Assembly (NCBI RefSeq): GCF_019793435.1
Contig: NZ_JAILYH010000005.1
Span: forward strand, 295,043-359,042
Direction: 5' to 3'
DNA length: 64,000 bases
Source: Rhizobium redzepovicii
Lineage (GTDB): Bacteria; Pseudomonadota; Alphaproteobacteria; Rhizobiales; Rhizobiaceae
The notes below the pieces were generated by a model. That model was not told the DNA's origin, ran no database searches, and worked only from the letters and a program-made list of their open reading frames with translations. This document shows positions 39,074 through 48,926 of the stretch, piece after piece; position 1 is the first letter of the stretch, and each line of letters begins with the position of its first letter. The position numbers and the translations under genes were made by a program.

Positions 39074-39523
39074 TCAATGTCCGATATCGGGCGCTTTCGC
39101 CATCAACATTGCCAGCGGTGAAGCGACGCCTGTGAGCAGCCGCAATGCGGGAAGCGAAAGGCCGGGCGCGAGGCTGACGATTTCACCCTCCGGCGGCACG
39201 CGGTTTTCGCCGGACGCGCTGCCCGGAAGCACGGCATAATGCATCGCCGCCTGGGGCACATGCTCCTGTCGGACGATGCCGGTGCCGCGAAGCTCGATCA
39301 GCCCGGCGATCGATGGCGGGCATGTGGCCACCACGCTGCCGGTCTCTTCGGAGAGAAGAACCTGGTCGTCGGCGACCAATGCCGTAAACAGCCCGAGCCG
39401 GCGCGCCTCGGTCATGCAGGTGAAGGCAAGCATCGATTTTCCCCAGCCGGAGGGACCGCTGAACAAGAGCCCCGTCCTGCCAACGACGATCGCCGTCGCA
39501 TGAATGTTCCGGGGCGCCGTCAT
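39074..39523 (-). CDS. hprK: HPr kinase/phosphorylase, short alphaproteobacterial form
   Basis: HprK phosphorylates HPr on Ser and can reverse it. At 149 aa it is half the length of Gram-positive HprK and corresponds to the catalytic domain only, the form usual in alphaproteobacteria. The P-loop is GPSGWGKSML (about 19-28), and TALVADDQVLL is the acidic motif. The start overlaps the chvG stop (ATGA), coupling it to the ChvGI two-component genes, a linkage conserved in rhizobia. Confidence 0.93.
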   Translation of the reverse strand: MTAPRNIHATAIVVGRTGLLFSGPSGWGKSMLAFTCMTEARRLGLFTALVADDQVLLSEETGSVVATCPPSIAGLIELRGTGIVRQEHVPQAAMHYAVLPGSASGENRVPPEGEIVSLAPGLSLPALRLLTGVASPLAMLMAKAPDIGH

Positions 39524-41310
39524 GCGGCGGCATCGACGGGTAAAGCGAGGATAAAGCGGGCACCGAGCACCTGTCCGCCTTCGGCATCGGTGATGTTCTC
39601 CGCTCTCAGCGAACCGCCATGGGCCTCGGCGATCTGGCGGCTGATCGACAGGCCGAGCCCCGAATTCTGCCCGAAGCCTTCCGATTCCGGCCGGTCGGTA
39701 TAGAAGCGCTCGAAGATGCGGTCGATATTTTCTGCCTGGATGCCGGGCCCGTTGTCTTCGATCGTGGTCACGCAGCGCGACCGTGTCCGCACTAGCCGCA
39801 CGGTAATCTTGCCACCCTTCTCCGGCACGAAGGAGCGGGCGTTCTCGATCAGGTTGGCGATGATCTGGCCGATGCGCAGGTCGTGGCCGGTAACGACGAA
39901 GCGGGTCTTGACGTTCGGCTTGCGGTCGATCGCATATTCGATCTCCACCTGCTTCTTGGTGCTCCTGACCTGGCGCGAAACCTCGATGAGGTCGCGCAGC
40001 AGCACCTCCATGTCGACGGAACCGGCATCGACACGGGCAAGCTCGGCATCGAGGCGCGAGGCGTCGGAGATATCGCTGATCAGCCGGTCGAGGCGGCGGA
40101 CATCGTGCTGGATGACGTCCATCAGCCGTTTCTTGGAATCGTCGGATCGGGCAAGCGGCAGCGTTTCGACGGCGCTGCGCAGCGACGTCAGCGGATTCTT
40201 GAGTTCGTGGCTGACATCGGCGGCGAAACTCTCGATCGCATCGATCCGGTCGTAGAGTGCCGTCGTCATTTCGCGCAATGCAATGGAAAGATTGCCGATT
40301 TCATCCTGGCGGGCGGAGAAGTCGGGAATCTGCTCACGTGTCTTTGCCCCGCGGCGCACCCGGATGGCGGCGGCCGAAAGGCGGCGCAGCGGATTGGCGA
40401 TCGTCGACGAGAGCACCAGCGAAAGCAACACGTTGACGAGCGTCGCGACGCCGAAGACGCGCATGATGGCAAGCCGCTCGGCATGCACGATATTGTCGAT
40501 GTCGCCTGCCTGCGTCGACAGCAGCAGCACCCCGAGCACGGCGCGGAAACGCTGGATCGGCACGGCGACCGAAACGATGAGCTCGCCTTTTTCGGTCGTG
40601 CGCACGACGGCGCCGCGCACGCCGGTTAGCGCGTTCATCACCTCGGGATAGATCGAGCCGTCGCCGCCCGGCGCTTCCTTATAGAGCGGTAGGTTGCCGG
40701 GCTGTAGCGCCTTGTTGAACAGGGTGGCAAACCATTCGCTCCAGGTCTGCTTCTCCTCTTCGACCGGCGGCAGGTCGAAGCGCAGCACCTGGCCGCGCGA
40801 ATAAAGATGGCGGGAATCCAGCAGGAGATTTGCATCGGCATCGAAGATGCGGGCGCGCGTGCGCGTCGGAGATATCAGCCGGCGCAGCACCGGCGCGACC
40901 TTCTCGGGATCGATGGGGAATTCGAGGTCTTCGTCGTTCGGCACCGGGGTGATGCTCTGGCCGGCCTGCAGCTCGAGCAGCTTCTGCGGATCGATGGTGA
41001 TCGAGTTGGTATCGACCGATGCGGAGGCCGAAATGGCGCCGGCGATGATCTCGCCTTGCGTCAAAAGGCTCTCGGCGCGGGCGTCGATCAGTCCCTCGCG
41101 AAACTGGTTGAGGTAGAGGATACCGCCGACGAGCACCAGCAGTGCGACGAGATTGAAGAAGACGATGCGCCGCGTCAGGCTCGAAAATACGGCATTGCCG
41201 AAGATGCGGCGGATCAGCGTGAAGGGATGCGACCAACGGCGGCCCCGGACGCGACGGGTGCTCACGCCCTCCGCATCGTCGAGATCCCTTTCCTGCACCA
41301 ACTGTGCCAA
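39520..41310 (-). CDS. chvG: Sensor histidine kinase ChvG (ExoS)
   Basis: ChvG senses acid or cell-envelope conditions and phosphorylates ChvI; in Sinorhizobium the pair is essential for symbiosis and controls succinoglycan. The 596-aa protein starts at TTG 41310 with AAAGGG eight bases upstream. It has membrane segments at about 49-66 and 285-305 around a periplasmic domain, then HAMP, the HisKA box FAADVSHELKNPLTSLRS and an HATPase with DNGPGIQ and NSGLGLSI. It lies downstream of chvI and is coupled to hprK. Confidence 0.96.
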   Translation of the reverse strand: MAQLVQERDLDDAEGVSTRRVRGRRWSHPFTLIRRIFGNAVFSSLTRRIVFFNLVALLVLVGGILYLNQFREGLIDARAESLLTQGEIIAGAISASASVDTNSITIDPQKLLELQAGQSITPVPNDEDLEFPIDPEKVAPVLRRLISPTRTRARIFDADANLLLDSRHLYSRGQVLRFDLPPVEEEKQTWSEWFATLFNKALQPGNLPLYKEAPGGDGSIYPEVMNALTGVRGAVVRTTEKGELIVSVAVPIQRFRAVLGVLLLSTQAGDIDNIVHAERLAIMRVFGVATLVNVLLSLVLSSTIANPLRRLSAAAIRVRRGAKTREQIPDFSARQDEIGNLSIALREMTTALYDRIDAIESFAADVSHELKNPLTSLRSAVETLPLARSDDSKKRLMDVIQHDVRRLDRLISDISDASRLDAELARVDAGSVDMEVLLRDLIEVSRQVRSTKKQVEIEYAIDRKPNVKTRFVVTGHDLRIGQIIANLIENARSFVPEKGGKITVRLVRTRSRCVTTIEDNGPGIQAENIDRIFERFYTDRPESEGFGQNSGLGLSISRQIAEAHGGSLRAENITDAEGGQVLGARFILALPVDAAA

Positions 41311-41389
41311 CGACTGGCCCTTTCGAAGGGCGAGGCCGGATAAACCGGCCCGCAGCCCTCAACAATGTCTCGCGCTGCGCCGTTTGGGC

Positions 41390-42124
41390 TCAGGCTGCTT
41401 CGCGGAAGCGGTATCCCACTCCGTAGAGTGTTTCAATCATATCAAAGTCGGTGTCGACCATCTTGAATTTCTTGCGCAGCCGCTTGATGTGGCTGTCGAT
41501 GGTCCGGTCGTCGACATAGACCTGTTCGTCATAGGCTGCGTCCATCAGCGCGTCGCGGCTTTTGACGACGCCGGGGCGCTGCGCCAGCGAATGCAGGATC
41601 AGGAATTCGGTGACCGTCAGCGTCACGGCCTCACCCTTCCAGGTGCAGGTATGGCGCTCCTGATCCATGACCAACTGCCCGCGCTCCAGCGAGCGGGCCT
41701 GCTGCACGGCGCCGTTCTTCGGCGCGCCGACAGGGCTGGCGCCGGCGGCTGCGGCTTCACGGCTCGAGGCGCGGCGCAGCACGGCGCGGACGCGCTCGAC
41801 CAGCAGGCGCTGCGAAAAAGGCTTGGTGATGAAATCGTCGGCGCCCATCTTCAGGCCGAACAGCTCATCGATCTCCTCATCCTTGGAGGTGAGGAAGATG
41901 ACGGGAATATCCGACTTTTGCCGCAGACGGCGCAGCAATTCCATGCCGTCCATGCGCGGCATCTTGATGTCGAAGATCGCCAGCTGCGGCGGGCGCGCCA
42001 GCAGGCCGTCGAGGGCCGAAGCACCGTCCGTGTAGGTCTCGACCTTATATCCTTCGGCCTCCAGTGCGATCGACACCGAGGTGAGGATGTTGCGGTCGTC
42101 ATCAACGAGCGCGATTGTCGGCAT
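41390..42124 (-). CDS. chvI: Response regulator ChvI
   Basis: OmpR/PhoB-type regulator paired with ChvG. The receiver domain has the acidic pair in ALVDDDRN, the phosphoacceptor Asp in [13 protein letters not shown], and KPFSQRLL; the winged-helix DNA-binding domain follows ([31 protein letters not shown] in part). ATG 42124 is chosen since GGAG lies nine bases upstream and the protein then starts like other ChvI; ATG 42142 would add six residues. Length 244 aa. It is divergent from pckA across an AT-rich gap. Confidence 0.96.
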   Translation of the reverse strand: MPTIALVDDDRNILTSVSIALEAEGYKVETYTDGASALDGLLARPPQLAIFDIKMPRMDGMELLRRLRQKSDIPVIFLTSKDEEIDELFGLKMGADDFITKPFSQRLLVERVRAVLRRASSREAAAAGASPVGAPKNGAVQQARSLERGQLVMDQERHTCTWKGEAVTLTVTEFLILHSLAQRPGVVKSRDALMDAAYDEQVYVDDRTIDSHIKRLRKKFKMVDTDFDMIETLYGVGYRFREAA

Positions 42125-42461
42125 GGTGTTCGTCTCCGTCATCAGTGCGCAATCTCCCGGATTTGCTCTCCCCAGGCGGTCTCAGTGACCGGATGCGCTT
42201 ATGGAGGATAAAGGTGGAACAAATTGTGGCAAAGATAAAGGGAAAGATTGTCGTGGAATTCGAAGGCAATCGTGAGTGGTGCGGTAAAATGTTTCAACGC
42301 GCCAATTTAAAACGATTTAAAATTATGGCGTTAAATTTAAATCGATTAAATAATTGATATTACTATATTTTTTCAAGTTTTGTCTCTTGTGTTTTAAAAA
42401 TTCTACCCGTATTTTCGCGATTAGTTTTAACGGCAACGAGCCTGAGCGAAGGGAACTAGCC
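42125..42461. other. AT-rich divergent promoter region between chvI and pckA
   Basis: A 337-bp gap with a sharp drop in GC (about 42290-42425 is mostly A and T). It must hold the chvI and pckA promoters. It contains the inverted repeat at 42313-42344 and several TTAA tetramers, none spaced as a canonical CtrA site. I see no small gene or RNA in it. Confidence 0.6.
42313..42344. promoter_or_regulatory. Inverted repeat CGATTTAAA-N14-TTTAAATCG upstream of pckA
   Basis: A perfect 9-bp inverted repeat with a 14-bp centre, 118 bp before the pckA start. It could be an operator or simply a product of the AT-rich composition. Confidence 0.35.
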
Positions 42462-44072
42462 ATGGAAATGTTCGGAGTTCATAACCCGGCAACAGAGCTG
42501 GCAACGGTTGGATTGGGCGGCGCAGCCAGCGTTCGCTACAACTTTTCCGCCGCCGCGCTCTATGAAGAATCGATCCGCCGGGGCGAAGCCGAACTCACCG
42601 CTCAGGGGGCGCTGCGGGCTATCACCGGCCAGCACACCGGCCGTTCGCCGCGTGACAAGTTCGTCGTTCGCGACAGCAATACCGACGGCGAAATCTGGTG
42701 GGACAACAACAAGCCGCTCTCGCCGGAACATTTCGCGCTGCTGCGCGCGGATATGCTGGCGCATGCCGCGGGCAAGGACCTGTTCGTTCAGGATCTCATC
42801 GGCGGTGCCGAGGAAGGCCATGCTTTGCCGACCCGCGTCGTCACCGAATTTGCCTGGCATTCGCTGTTCATCCGCAATCTGCTGATTCGCCCCGACGCCG
42901 CAGCACTGCCGAGCTTTGCGCCGAAGCTGACGATCATCGATCTGCCGAGCTTCAAGGCCGATCCGGCCCGCCACGGCTGCCGTTCGGAAACGGTGATCGC
43001 CTGCGACTTGACCAACGGTCTCGTCCTCATCGGCGGCACCTCCTATGCCGGTGAAATGAAAAAGTCGGTCTTCACCGTCCTCAACTACCTGCTGCCCGCC
43101 AAGGGCGTAATGCCGATGCACTGCTCGGCCAATGTCGGCCCGAATGGTGACGCAGCGGTGTTCTTCGGCCTTTCCGGCACCGGCAAGACGACGCTTTCGG
43201 CCGACCCGGCCCGCACGCTGATCGGCGATGACGAACACGGCTGGAGCGAAAACGGCATCTTCAATTTCGAAGGCGGCTGCTACGCCAAGACCATCCGTCT
43301 GTCGGCCGAAGCCGAGCCGGAAATCTACGCGACGACCCAGCGCTTCGGCACCGTGCTTGAAAACGTCGTGCTGAACGAGCGCCGCGAGCCGAATTTCGAT
43401 GACGGCTCGCTGACTGAGAACACCCGCTGCGCTTATCCGATGGATTTCATCCCCAACGCTTCGGAAACCGGCCGGGCCGGGCATCCGAAGACGATCATCA
43501 TGCTGACCGCCGATGCCTTCGGCGTCATGCCGCCGATCGCGCGGCTGACGCCCGACCAGGCGATGTATCACTTCCTCTCCGGCTACACCGCCAAGGTGGC
43601 CGGCACCGAAAAGGGTGTCGTCGAGCCGGAAGCGACCTTCTCCACCTGCTTCGGCGCTCCGTTCATGCCGCGCCATCCGGCCGAATACGGTAATCTGCTC
43701 AAGGAACTGATCAGCCGCCACGGCGTCGAATGCTGGCTGGTGAACACCGGCTGGACCGGCGGCGCCTACGGCACCGGCAAGCGCATGCCGATCAAGGCGA
43801 CACGCGCGCTGCTCGCCGCCGCCCTGACCGGCGAACTCGGCCAAGTCGAATTCCGTGCGGATTCCAATTTCGGCTTCGCCGTGCCGGTCTCCGTCAACGG
43901 CGTCGACAGCAGCATTCTCGACCCGCGCTCGACCTGGGCCGACAAGGCAGCCTATGACGCGCAGGCCGAAAAGCTGGTCTCGATGTTTATCGCCAACTTC
44001 GCCAAATTCGAAGGTCACGTCGATGGCGGCGTCCGCGACGCGGCCCCGGGCGTGAAGGTTGCGGCTGAATAA
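42462..44072 (+). CDS. pckA: Phosphoenolpyruvate carboxykinase (ATP)
   Basis: PckA makes PEP from oxaloacetate, the first step of gluconeogenesis, needed by rhizobia on dicarboxylates. From ATG 42462 (MEMFGVHNP), with GAAGGGA upstream, it is 536 aa. Seen are [11 protein letters not shown], the [17 protein letters not shown] motif, the kinase P-loop [11 protein letters not shown] and the metal motif LIGDDEHGW. The gene sits next to chvGI and hprK, consistent with the reported influence of these regulators on carbon use. A strong terminator follows. Confidence 0.98.
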   Translation: MEMFGVHNPATELATVGLGGAASVRYNFSAAALYEESIRRGEAELTAQGALRAITGQHTGRSPRDKFVVRDSNTDGEIWWDNNKPLSPEHFALLRADMLAHAAGKDLFVQDLIGGAEEGHALPTRVVTEFAWHSLFIRNLLIRPDAAALPSFAPKLTIIDLPSFKADPARHGCRSETVIACDLTNGLVLIGGTSYAGEMKKSVFTVLNYLLPAKGVMPMHCSANVGPNGDAAVFFGLSGTGKTTLSADPARTLIGDDEHGWSENGIFNFEGGCYAKTIRLSAEAEPEIYATTQRFGTVLENVVLNERREPNFDDGSLTENTRCAYPMDFIPNASETGRAGHPKTIIMLTADAFGVMPPIARLTPDQAMYHFLSGYTAKVAGTEKGVVEPEATFSTCFGAPFMPRHPAEYGNLLKELISRHGVECWLVNTGWTGGAYGTGKRMPIKATRALLAAALTGELGQVEFRADSNFGFAVPVSVNGVDSSILDPRSTWADKAAYDAQAEKLVSMFIANFAKFEGHVDGGVRDAAPGVKVAAE

Positions 44073-44096
44073 AACGAATAATCTTTGACTCACGTG

Positions 44097-44127
44097 AAAC
44101 CCGGCATCGCAGGATTGCCGGGTTTTT
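44097..44127 (+). terminator. pckA terminator
   Basis: A perfect 10-bp stem AAACCCGGCA / TGCCGGGTTT with a 9-nt loop, followed by TT; 24 bp after the stop. Confidence 0.88.
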
Positions 44128-44179
44128 CGGTTGACGGCCGATATTTTCAACTGGCTGCCGATGTGAGATAGAACGGCGC

Positions 44180-44623
44180 ATGGCCAGCGACGCACTCTAT
44201 ATCGACGACAGGATCACCATATCAGGATGGGAGCTGACGGAACAGTTCGTTCTGGCGGGCGGGCCCGGCGGGCAGAATGTCAACAAGGTCTCGACCGCGG
44301 TTCAGCTGTTTTTCAATATCCCGAATTCGCCGTCGCTGAACGATCGTGTCAAAACCAATGCGGTCAAGCTCGCCGGTCGGCGTCTGTCGAAGGACGGCGT
44401 GCTGATGATCGAGGCGAGCCGGTTTCGCAGCCAGGACCGCAATCGCGAGGATGCGCGCGAGCGGCTGAAGGAATTGATATTGGAGGCCGCCAAGCCGCCG
44501 CCGCCGCCGCGCAAGAAGACCAAGCCGACCAAGGGTTCGGTCGAGCGCCGCCTGAAGGAAAAATCCGGCCGCTCGGAAGTCAAGAAAATGCGTGGCCGCC
44601 CTGGCGGCGGCAGTGGTGAATGA
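44180..44623 (+). CDS. arfB: Alternative ribosome-rescue factor ArfB (YaeJ)
   Basis: ArfB hydrolyses peptidyl-tRNA on stalled ribosomes. The 147-aa protein has the catalytic GGQ in AGGPGGQNVNKVSTAVQLFF (about 29-48) and a basic C-terminal tail (about 110-147, rich in Lys and Arg) that enters the mRNA channel. Loss of this tail would disable it; here it is present. The stop lies immediately before the alkB start (1 bp between), so the two genes are co-translated. Confidence 0.92.
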   Translation: MASDALYIDDRITISGWELTEQFVLAGGPGGQNVNKVSTAVQLFFNIPNSPSLNDRVKTNAVKLAGRRLSKDGVLMIEASRFRSQDRNREDARERLKELILEAAKPPPPPRKKTKPTKGSVERRLKEKSGRSEVKKMRGRPGGGSGE

Positions 44624-44624
44624 C

Positions 44625-45242
44625 ATGCTGGAGTTCTTGAGCGGTATTCGCCATCTTCCCGGCTATCTCGATCGGGCGCGTCAGGAGGCCTTGGTCGAGG
44701 TGATCCGCACGATTGTCGCCGAGGCGCCGCTTTATGTGCCCGTCATGCCCGGGACCGGCAAGCCGATGTCGGTGCGGATGACCAATTGCGGGCCGCTCGG
44801 CTGGGTGACCGACAAGGAGCGCGGCTATCGCTACCAGCCGACGCATCCGGCAACCGGCAGGCGTTGGCCCGATCTGCCGCAGGAATTGCTCGATATCTGG
44901 AATGATGTTGCCGGCTACGACAAACCGCCGGAAGCCTGCCTGATCAATTTCTATTCCGACGAAGCCCGCATGGGCCTGCATCAGGACAAGGACGAGAGGG
45001 ATTTGCAGGCGCCGGTCGTCTCGATCTCGCTCGGCAACAGCTGCCTTTTTCGCGTCGGCGGCCTCAGCCGCAATCATCGCACGCTATCCGTCAAGCTCTC
45101 CAGCGGCGATCTGGTCGTTCTGGGCGGCGAGGGGAGACTGTGTTTTCACGGCGTCGACCGCATTCATCCGGCGACGTCGACGCTCTTGAAGAATGGCGGC
45201 CGCATCAATCTGACGCTGCGCCGCATCAATCCTCCAAGCTGA
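44625..45242 (+). CDS. alkB: AlkB-type Fe(II)/2-oxoglutarate DNA dioxygenase
   Basis: AlkB removes methyl groups from 1-methyladenine and 3-methylcytosine in DNA or RNA. The 205-aa protein starts at ATG 44625, just after arfB. The iron ligands are the His and Asp of GLHQDKDE and the distal His in CFHGVDRIHP; the 2-oxoglutarate-binding Arg follows in INLTLRRI. NFYSDEARMGLHQD is a typical AlkB stretch. No Ada box or ada gene is near, so inducibility by alkylation cannot be judged. It is convergent with coaA. Confidence 0.93.
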   Translation: MLEFLSGIRHLPGYLDRARQEALVEVIRTIVAEAPLYVPVMPGTGKPMSVRMTNCGPLGWVTDKERGYRYQPTHPATGRRWPDLPQELLDIWNDVAGYDKPPEACLINFYSDEARMGLHQDKDERDLQAPVVSISLGNSCLFRVGGLSRNHRTLSVKLSSGDLVVLGGEGRLCFHGVDRIHPATSTLLKNGGRINLTLRRINPPS

Positions 45243-45262
45243 TGGTCAGCAAAGATCGCCTG

Positions 45263-46258
45263 CTATAGTTTCCGCAGCGCGACCTGTTCGATCAGGTGAT
45301 CCTTGCCTTTTTTCAGGATCAGATCGGCGCGCGGCCGCGTCGGCAGGATGTTCTGCCGCAGGTTTTTCAGGTTGATGTTCGCCCAGAGATCCCCGGCAAT
45401 TTCGAGCGCTTCCGCGTCGCTGATCGAAGCGTAGCGATGGAAATAGGAATTCGGATCGCGAAAGGCGGTCTCGCGCAGCCGCATGAAACGTGCGACGTAC
45501 CAGTTGTGAATCAGGTCTTCGGCGGCATCGATATAGATCGAGAAGTCGAAGAAGTCGGAGACCATCGGCACGATCTTGCCGCCGGCCGGCAGGTCGCGCG
45601 ATTGTAATACGTTGATGCCCTCGAAGATCAGGATGTCCGGCCGGTCGACGATCTTGTATTCGTCCGGCAGCACGTCATAGACGAGGTGCGAATAGCTCGG
45701 CGCCTTGACATCCGGCTGTCCGGCCTTGATCGCCGAGAGAAAGCGCAGGATTGCGGCCGTGTCGTAACTCTCCGGAAAACCCTTGCGCTGCATCAGCTTT
45801 TCCCGCTGCAGCACGGCATTCGGATGAAGGAAGCCGTCGGTGGTGACGAGATCGACCTTCGGGCTCGAAGGCCAGCGCCCCAGCAGTTCCTTGAGAACAC
45901 GGGCCGTGGTCGATTTTCCCACGGCGACCGAGCCGGCGATGCCGATGACGAAAGGCGTCTTCGTCACATCGGAGATGCTGAGGAAGCGGTTGCGCTGCTC
46001 GAACAGCATCTGCGAGGATTCGACATGCGCCGACAGCAGCCGCGACAGCGACAGATAGATGCGCCTGACCTCGTCGAGATCGATCGGGTCGCCCATCGAG
46101 CGCAGCCGTTTGACCTCGTCGCTGGTCAGCGTCAACGGCGTGTCGGCGCGGAACTTCGCCCATTGTTCGGAAGAGAAGAAGTGATAGGGCGAATAGGAGT
46201 CCGACTGGAAGTGATCCAACGTTTCCGGCACCCCGATAATCTCAGTCGCGATACTCAT
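45263..46258 (-). CDS. coaA: Pantothenate kinase (type I)
   Basis: CoaA phosphorylates pantothenate, the first committed step to coenzyme A. The 331-aa protein begins its conserved part with [16 protein letters not shown] and has the P-loop [27 protein letters not shown] and the C-terminal [15 protein letters not shown]. Its start overlaps the hisE stop (ATGA), so it is the last gene of the histidine operon read on the minus strand. Confidence 0.97.
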   Translation of the reverse strand: MSIATEIIGVPETLDHFQSDSYSPYHFFSSEQWAKFRADTPLTLTSDEVKRLRSMGDPIDLDEVRRIYLSLSRLLSAHVESSQMLFEQRNRFLSISDVTKTPFVIGIAGSVAVGKSTTARVLKELLGRWPSSPKVDLVTTDGFLHPNAVLQREKLMQRKGFPESYDTAAILRFLSAIKAGQPDVKAPSYSHLVYDVLPDEYKIVDRPDILIFEGINVLQSRDLPAGGKIVPMVSDFFDFSIYIDAAEDLIHNWYVARFMRLRETAFRDPNSYFHRYASISDAEALEIAGDLWANINLKNLRQNILPTRPRADLILKKGKDHLIEQVALRKL

Positions 46259-46578
46259 GAACTCTGCCGGCCGGCCTTTTCCTTGAGGCCGGACTGCGCG
46301 GTTCTGCGCTCGAGTTCGGCCATGACATTCTCTAACGGTATTTCAGCAATCTTCAATACGACCAAAAGGTGATAGAGCACATCGGCGGCTTCATAGGTCA
46401 GATTCTCGCGGTCGCCGGTCACCGCCGCCATCACCGCTTCGATCGCCTCTTCACCTAGCTTCTTGGCCGCCTTCGGCTGGCCGGCGGCGACGAGCTTCGC
46501 CGTCCAGGATTGCTCCGGCGAGGCTGTCGAGCGCTCTGCGACGATGCTTTCGAGATCGGAAAGGGAAAATCCGCTCAT
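46255..46578 (-). CDS. hisE: Phosphoribosyl-ATP pyrophosphatase
   Basis: HisE hydrolyses phosphoribosyl-ATP to phosphoribosyl-AMP, the second histidine step. From ATG 46578 it is 107 aa with the MazG-like helical fold: [15 protein letters not shown] and [14 protein letters not shown] hold the metal-binding acidic residues. It is stand-alone rather than fused to HisI. It follows hisF by 17 bp and overlaps coaA. Confidence 0.96.
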   Translation of the reverse strand: MSGFSLSDLESIVAERSTASPEQSWTAKLVAAGQPKAAKKLGEEAIEAVMAAVTGDRENLTYEAADVLYHLLVVLKIAEIPLENVMAELERRTAQSGLKEKAGRQSS

Positions 46579-46595
46579 ATGTCCGCTTTCAAGGT

Positions 46596-47384
46596 TCAGT
46601 CGAGACGCATGTCGATGCCGCACTTCGACATATAGTGCTTCGCCTCGCCGACGGAATAGGTGCCGAAGTGGAAGATCGATGCGGCGAGAACGGCATTGGC
46701 ATGACCCTCTTTCACCCCGGCGACGAGATCGTTGAGATCGCCGACGCCGCCGGATGCGATGACAGGCACACGCACCGCATCGGCAATCGCCCGCGTTAGC
46801 TCCAGATCGTAGCCGACCTTGGTGCCGTCGCGGTCCATCGAGGTGACCAGCAATTCGCCGGCGCCGCGTTCAACCATCTTCTGGGCGAATTCGACGGCGT
46901 CGATGCCGGTCGCATTGCGGCCGCCATGCGTATAGACTTCCCAGGCGCTGAGATTGTCGCCGCCGACCGCCTGCGTGCGTCTGCGCTTGGCGTCGATCGA
47001 GACGACGATGCACTGGTCGCCGAACTTGTCGGCCGCCTCAGTGACGAAGTCGGGATTGCTGACCGCTGCCGAATTGATCGAGACCTTGTCGGCGCCGCAC
47101 AGCAAGAGCTTGCGTATATCGGCGATGGTGCGCACCCCGCCGCCGACCGTCAGCGGCATGAAGCATTGGTCGGCCGTGCGCGACACGACATCGAAGATCG
47201 TATCGCGATTGTCCGAAGAAGCGGTGATGTCGAGGAAGCAGAGCTCGTCGGCGCCGGCCGCATCATAGGCTTTCGCCGCTTCGACGGGATCGCCGGCATC
47301 GACGAGATTGAGAAAATTGACGCCCTTGACGACGCGGCCGTCCTTGACGTCGAGGCAGGGGATGACACGGGCCTTGAGGGTCAT
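46596..47384 (-). CDS. hisF: Imidazole glycerol phosphate synthase subunit HisF (cyclase)
   Basis: HisF, with HisH glutaminase, makes imidazole glycerol phosphate and AICAR. The 262-aa TIM barrel shows the catalytic Asp in [19 protein letters not shown] (about 6-24) and the second in [14 protein letters not shown], plus phosphate-binding [10 protein letters not shown] and [14 protein letters not shown]. It directly abuts hisA (start and stop adjacent) and precedes hisE. Confidence 0.98.
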   Translation of the reverse strand: MTLKARVIPCLDVKDGRVVKGVNFLNLVDAGDPVEAAKAYDAAGADELCFLDITASSDNRDTIFDVVSRTADQCFMPLTVGGGVRTIADIRKLLLCGADKVSINSAAVSNPDFVTEAADKFGDQCIVVSIDAKRRRTQAVGGDNLSAWEVYTHGGRNATGIDAVEFAQKMVERGAGELLVTSMDRDGTKVGYDLELTRAIADAVRVPVIASGGVGDLNDLVAGVKEGHANAVLAASIFHFGTYSVGEAKHYMSKCGIDMRLD

Positions 47385-48131
47385 TTACGCAGTCTCCTTT
47401 GCCCTGCTGGCCTTGACCAGCGCCAGTGCTTCCGCGGGGTCGATACGGCCGTCGTAAAGCGCCCGGCCTGAAATTGCCCCTTCGAGCTTCTGCGCATCCG
47501 GCTCCAGCATACGCCTGATGTCGTCGAGAGAGGCAAGGCCGCCGGAGGCGATGACCGGAATGGAGACGGCTTCGGCAAGTTCCAGCGTCGAGGCCCAGTT
47601 GATGCCGGCAAGGATGCCGTCACGGTCGATATCGGTGTAGATGACCGCGGCGACGCCGGCGCCTTCGAATTTCCTGGCGAGCTCGATGACACCGAGTTCG
47701 GAAGCTTCAGCCCAGCCCTCGACGGCCACCTTGCCCCCCTTGGCATCGATGCCGACGGCGACGTGACCGGGAAATTTCCGGCAGGCTTCGATGACCAGAT
47801 CAGGATTTCTGACCGCGACGGTGCCGAGAATGACGCGCCGCAGCCCCCGCGACAGCCATGCCTCGATATGATCGAGCGTGCGGATGCCGCCGCCGAGCTG
47901 CACCGGATTTTGTGTTGCCTTGAGGATCGCTTCCACGGCGTCGCCATTGGCCGAATGTCCCGCAAAGGCGCCGTCGAGATCGACCACATGCAGCCATTCG
48001 AAACCCTGGTCTTCGAAGGATTTCGCCTGGGCGGCCGGATCGGTGTTGTAAACCGTCGCCTGCTGCATGTCGCCGAGCCGCAGGCGGACGCATTGGCCGC
48101 CCTTCAGATCGATCGCGGGAAAAAGGATCAT
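47385..48131 (-). CDS. hisA: Phosphoribosylformimino-AICAR phosphate isomerase
   Basis: HisA catalyses the Amadori step in histidine synthesis. The 248-aa barrel shows the catalytic Asp in [18 protein letters not shown] and the second in [14 protein letters not shown], with phosphate loops QLGGGIRT and [12 protein letters not shown]. It lies 6 bp after an unknown 185-aa gene and abuts hisF. Confidence 0.98.
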   Translation of the reverse strand: MILFPAIDLKGGQCVRLRLGDMQQATVYNTDPAAQAKSFEDQGFEWLHVVDLDGAFAGHSANGDAVEAILKATQNPVQLGGGIRTLDHIEAWLSRGLRRVILGTVAVRNPDLVIEACRKFPGHVAVGIDAKGGKVAVEGWAEASELGVIELARKFEGAGVAAVIYTDIDRDGILAGINWASTLELAEAVSIPVIASGGLASLDDIRRMLEPDAQKLEGAISGRALYDGRIDPAEALALVKASRAKETA

Positions 48132-48137
48132 GTCGTC

Positions 48138-48695
48138 TTACGTCCGTAGAGTGGTCGGTACCATCAGCGCATTCCACGCATCTACGATATCCGAGTGAAA
48201 AAAGACAGCGGCAATGGTGGCCGCGCCGAAAAGCAGAAGAAGCAGCAGGGTGACGGTGAAACCGGCCCGAACCTGACGCCAGAAGCCGAGGCGCCGCTTC
48301 ACTGATGTCTCGATGTCGCGCACCTCTCTCAGCGCCTGGCTGTTGACGGCGGCGAGCCGGATTTCCGGCTCCATCGCCTCTACATAGGTTTCGGCATAAG
48401 TCGAAAGGATCTGCGAGGCGCGATCGCGCAGCGTATTGCGCAGGTCGGTAGAGAGATAATTGCTGGCGACCGCGGCAAGCTCGGCCTCGTTGGGAGAACG
48501 GCCGGCGTTGCGCTTGCGATAGCTGAGGACGAAATCGCGCTTCTGTCGCTCGTAAAGGGCATAGGCAAGCAGGCCGATGAGATCGTCCTCGCCTTCAATA
48601 TAAAATTCCAGCACGGCCTCAGCGATATCGTCGGCGTTGATGCCGTTGGCGCGCAGCTGCGAATTCTCGTTGCCGGCAAGAAATTCATGGATCAT
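48138..48695 (-). CDS. Uncharacterised single-pass membrane protein in the his operon
   Basis: I do not recognise this 185-aa protein. The N-terminal part (1-135) is predicted helical and charged, with no signal peptide; a basic stretch (KRRLGFWRQ) precedes one strong membrane segment (AGFTVTLLLLLLFGAATIAAVF, about 146-168) and a short tail. That suggests a C-terminally anchored protein with a large cytoplasmic domain. Its start overlaps the stop of the 60-aa gene (ATGA) and hisA follows after 6 bp, so it is firmly embedded in the his operon. Confidence 0.75.
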   Translation of the reverse strand: MIHEFLAGNENSQLRANGINADDIAEAVLEFYIEGEDDLIGLLAYALYERQKRDFVLSYRKRNAGRSPNEAELAAVASNYLSTDLRNTLRDRASQILSTYAETYVEAMEPEIRLAAVNSQALREVRDIETSVKRRLGFWRQVRAGFTVTLLLLLLFGAATIAAVFFHSDIVDAWNALMVPTTLRT

Positions 48696-48874
48696 CGGTC
48701 CAGCCTTTCTTTCATCGCTTTGGCTGCATTGGAAAGCGCTCTTTTGTGAATGGTCTCATCGACACGGCGGATGATCGTTCCGTCGGGAAGCCGGATATCC
48801 GAGAACGGCGGCAGACCTTCTCTGGAGGGTCTCAGCATGTAGAACACCTTGCCTGATTTCCGCGAAGCCGGCAT
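48692..48874 (-). CDS. Uncharacterised 60-aa basic protein in the his operon
   Basis: Small protein of no recognised family. ATG 48874 has AGGAG eight bases upstream; GTG 48883 is less likely. It starts MPASRKSGKVFYMLRPS and has a probable beta-hairpin around SDIRLPDGTIIRRVDE and a basic C-terminal helix. Its stop overlaps the start of the 185-aa membrane-protein gene, and hisH lies 52 bp upstream. Overlap and Shine-Dalgarno argue for a real gene. Function unknown; it may act with its overlapping partner. Confidence 0.65.
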   Translation of the reverse strand: MPASRKSGKVFYMLRPSREGLPPFSDIRLPDGTIIRRVDETIHKRALSNAAKAMKERLDR

Positions 48875-48926
48875 CGAGCGCACTCCTGTTCCGCCGTTTC
48901 CATAAAGGGGAAATAAGGCGGCGGTA

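Noticed and set aside
42307..42349. CtrA binding site (TTAA-N7-TTAA) before pckA
   Set aside because: Several TTAA tetramers exist but none is spaced by 7 bp.
42456..44195. 579-codon open frame antisense to pckA
   Set aside because: Covered by a clear PckA coding sequence, and the shadow translation is low in complexity.
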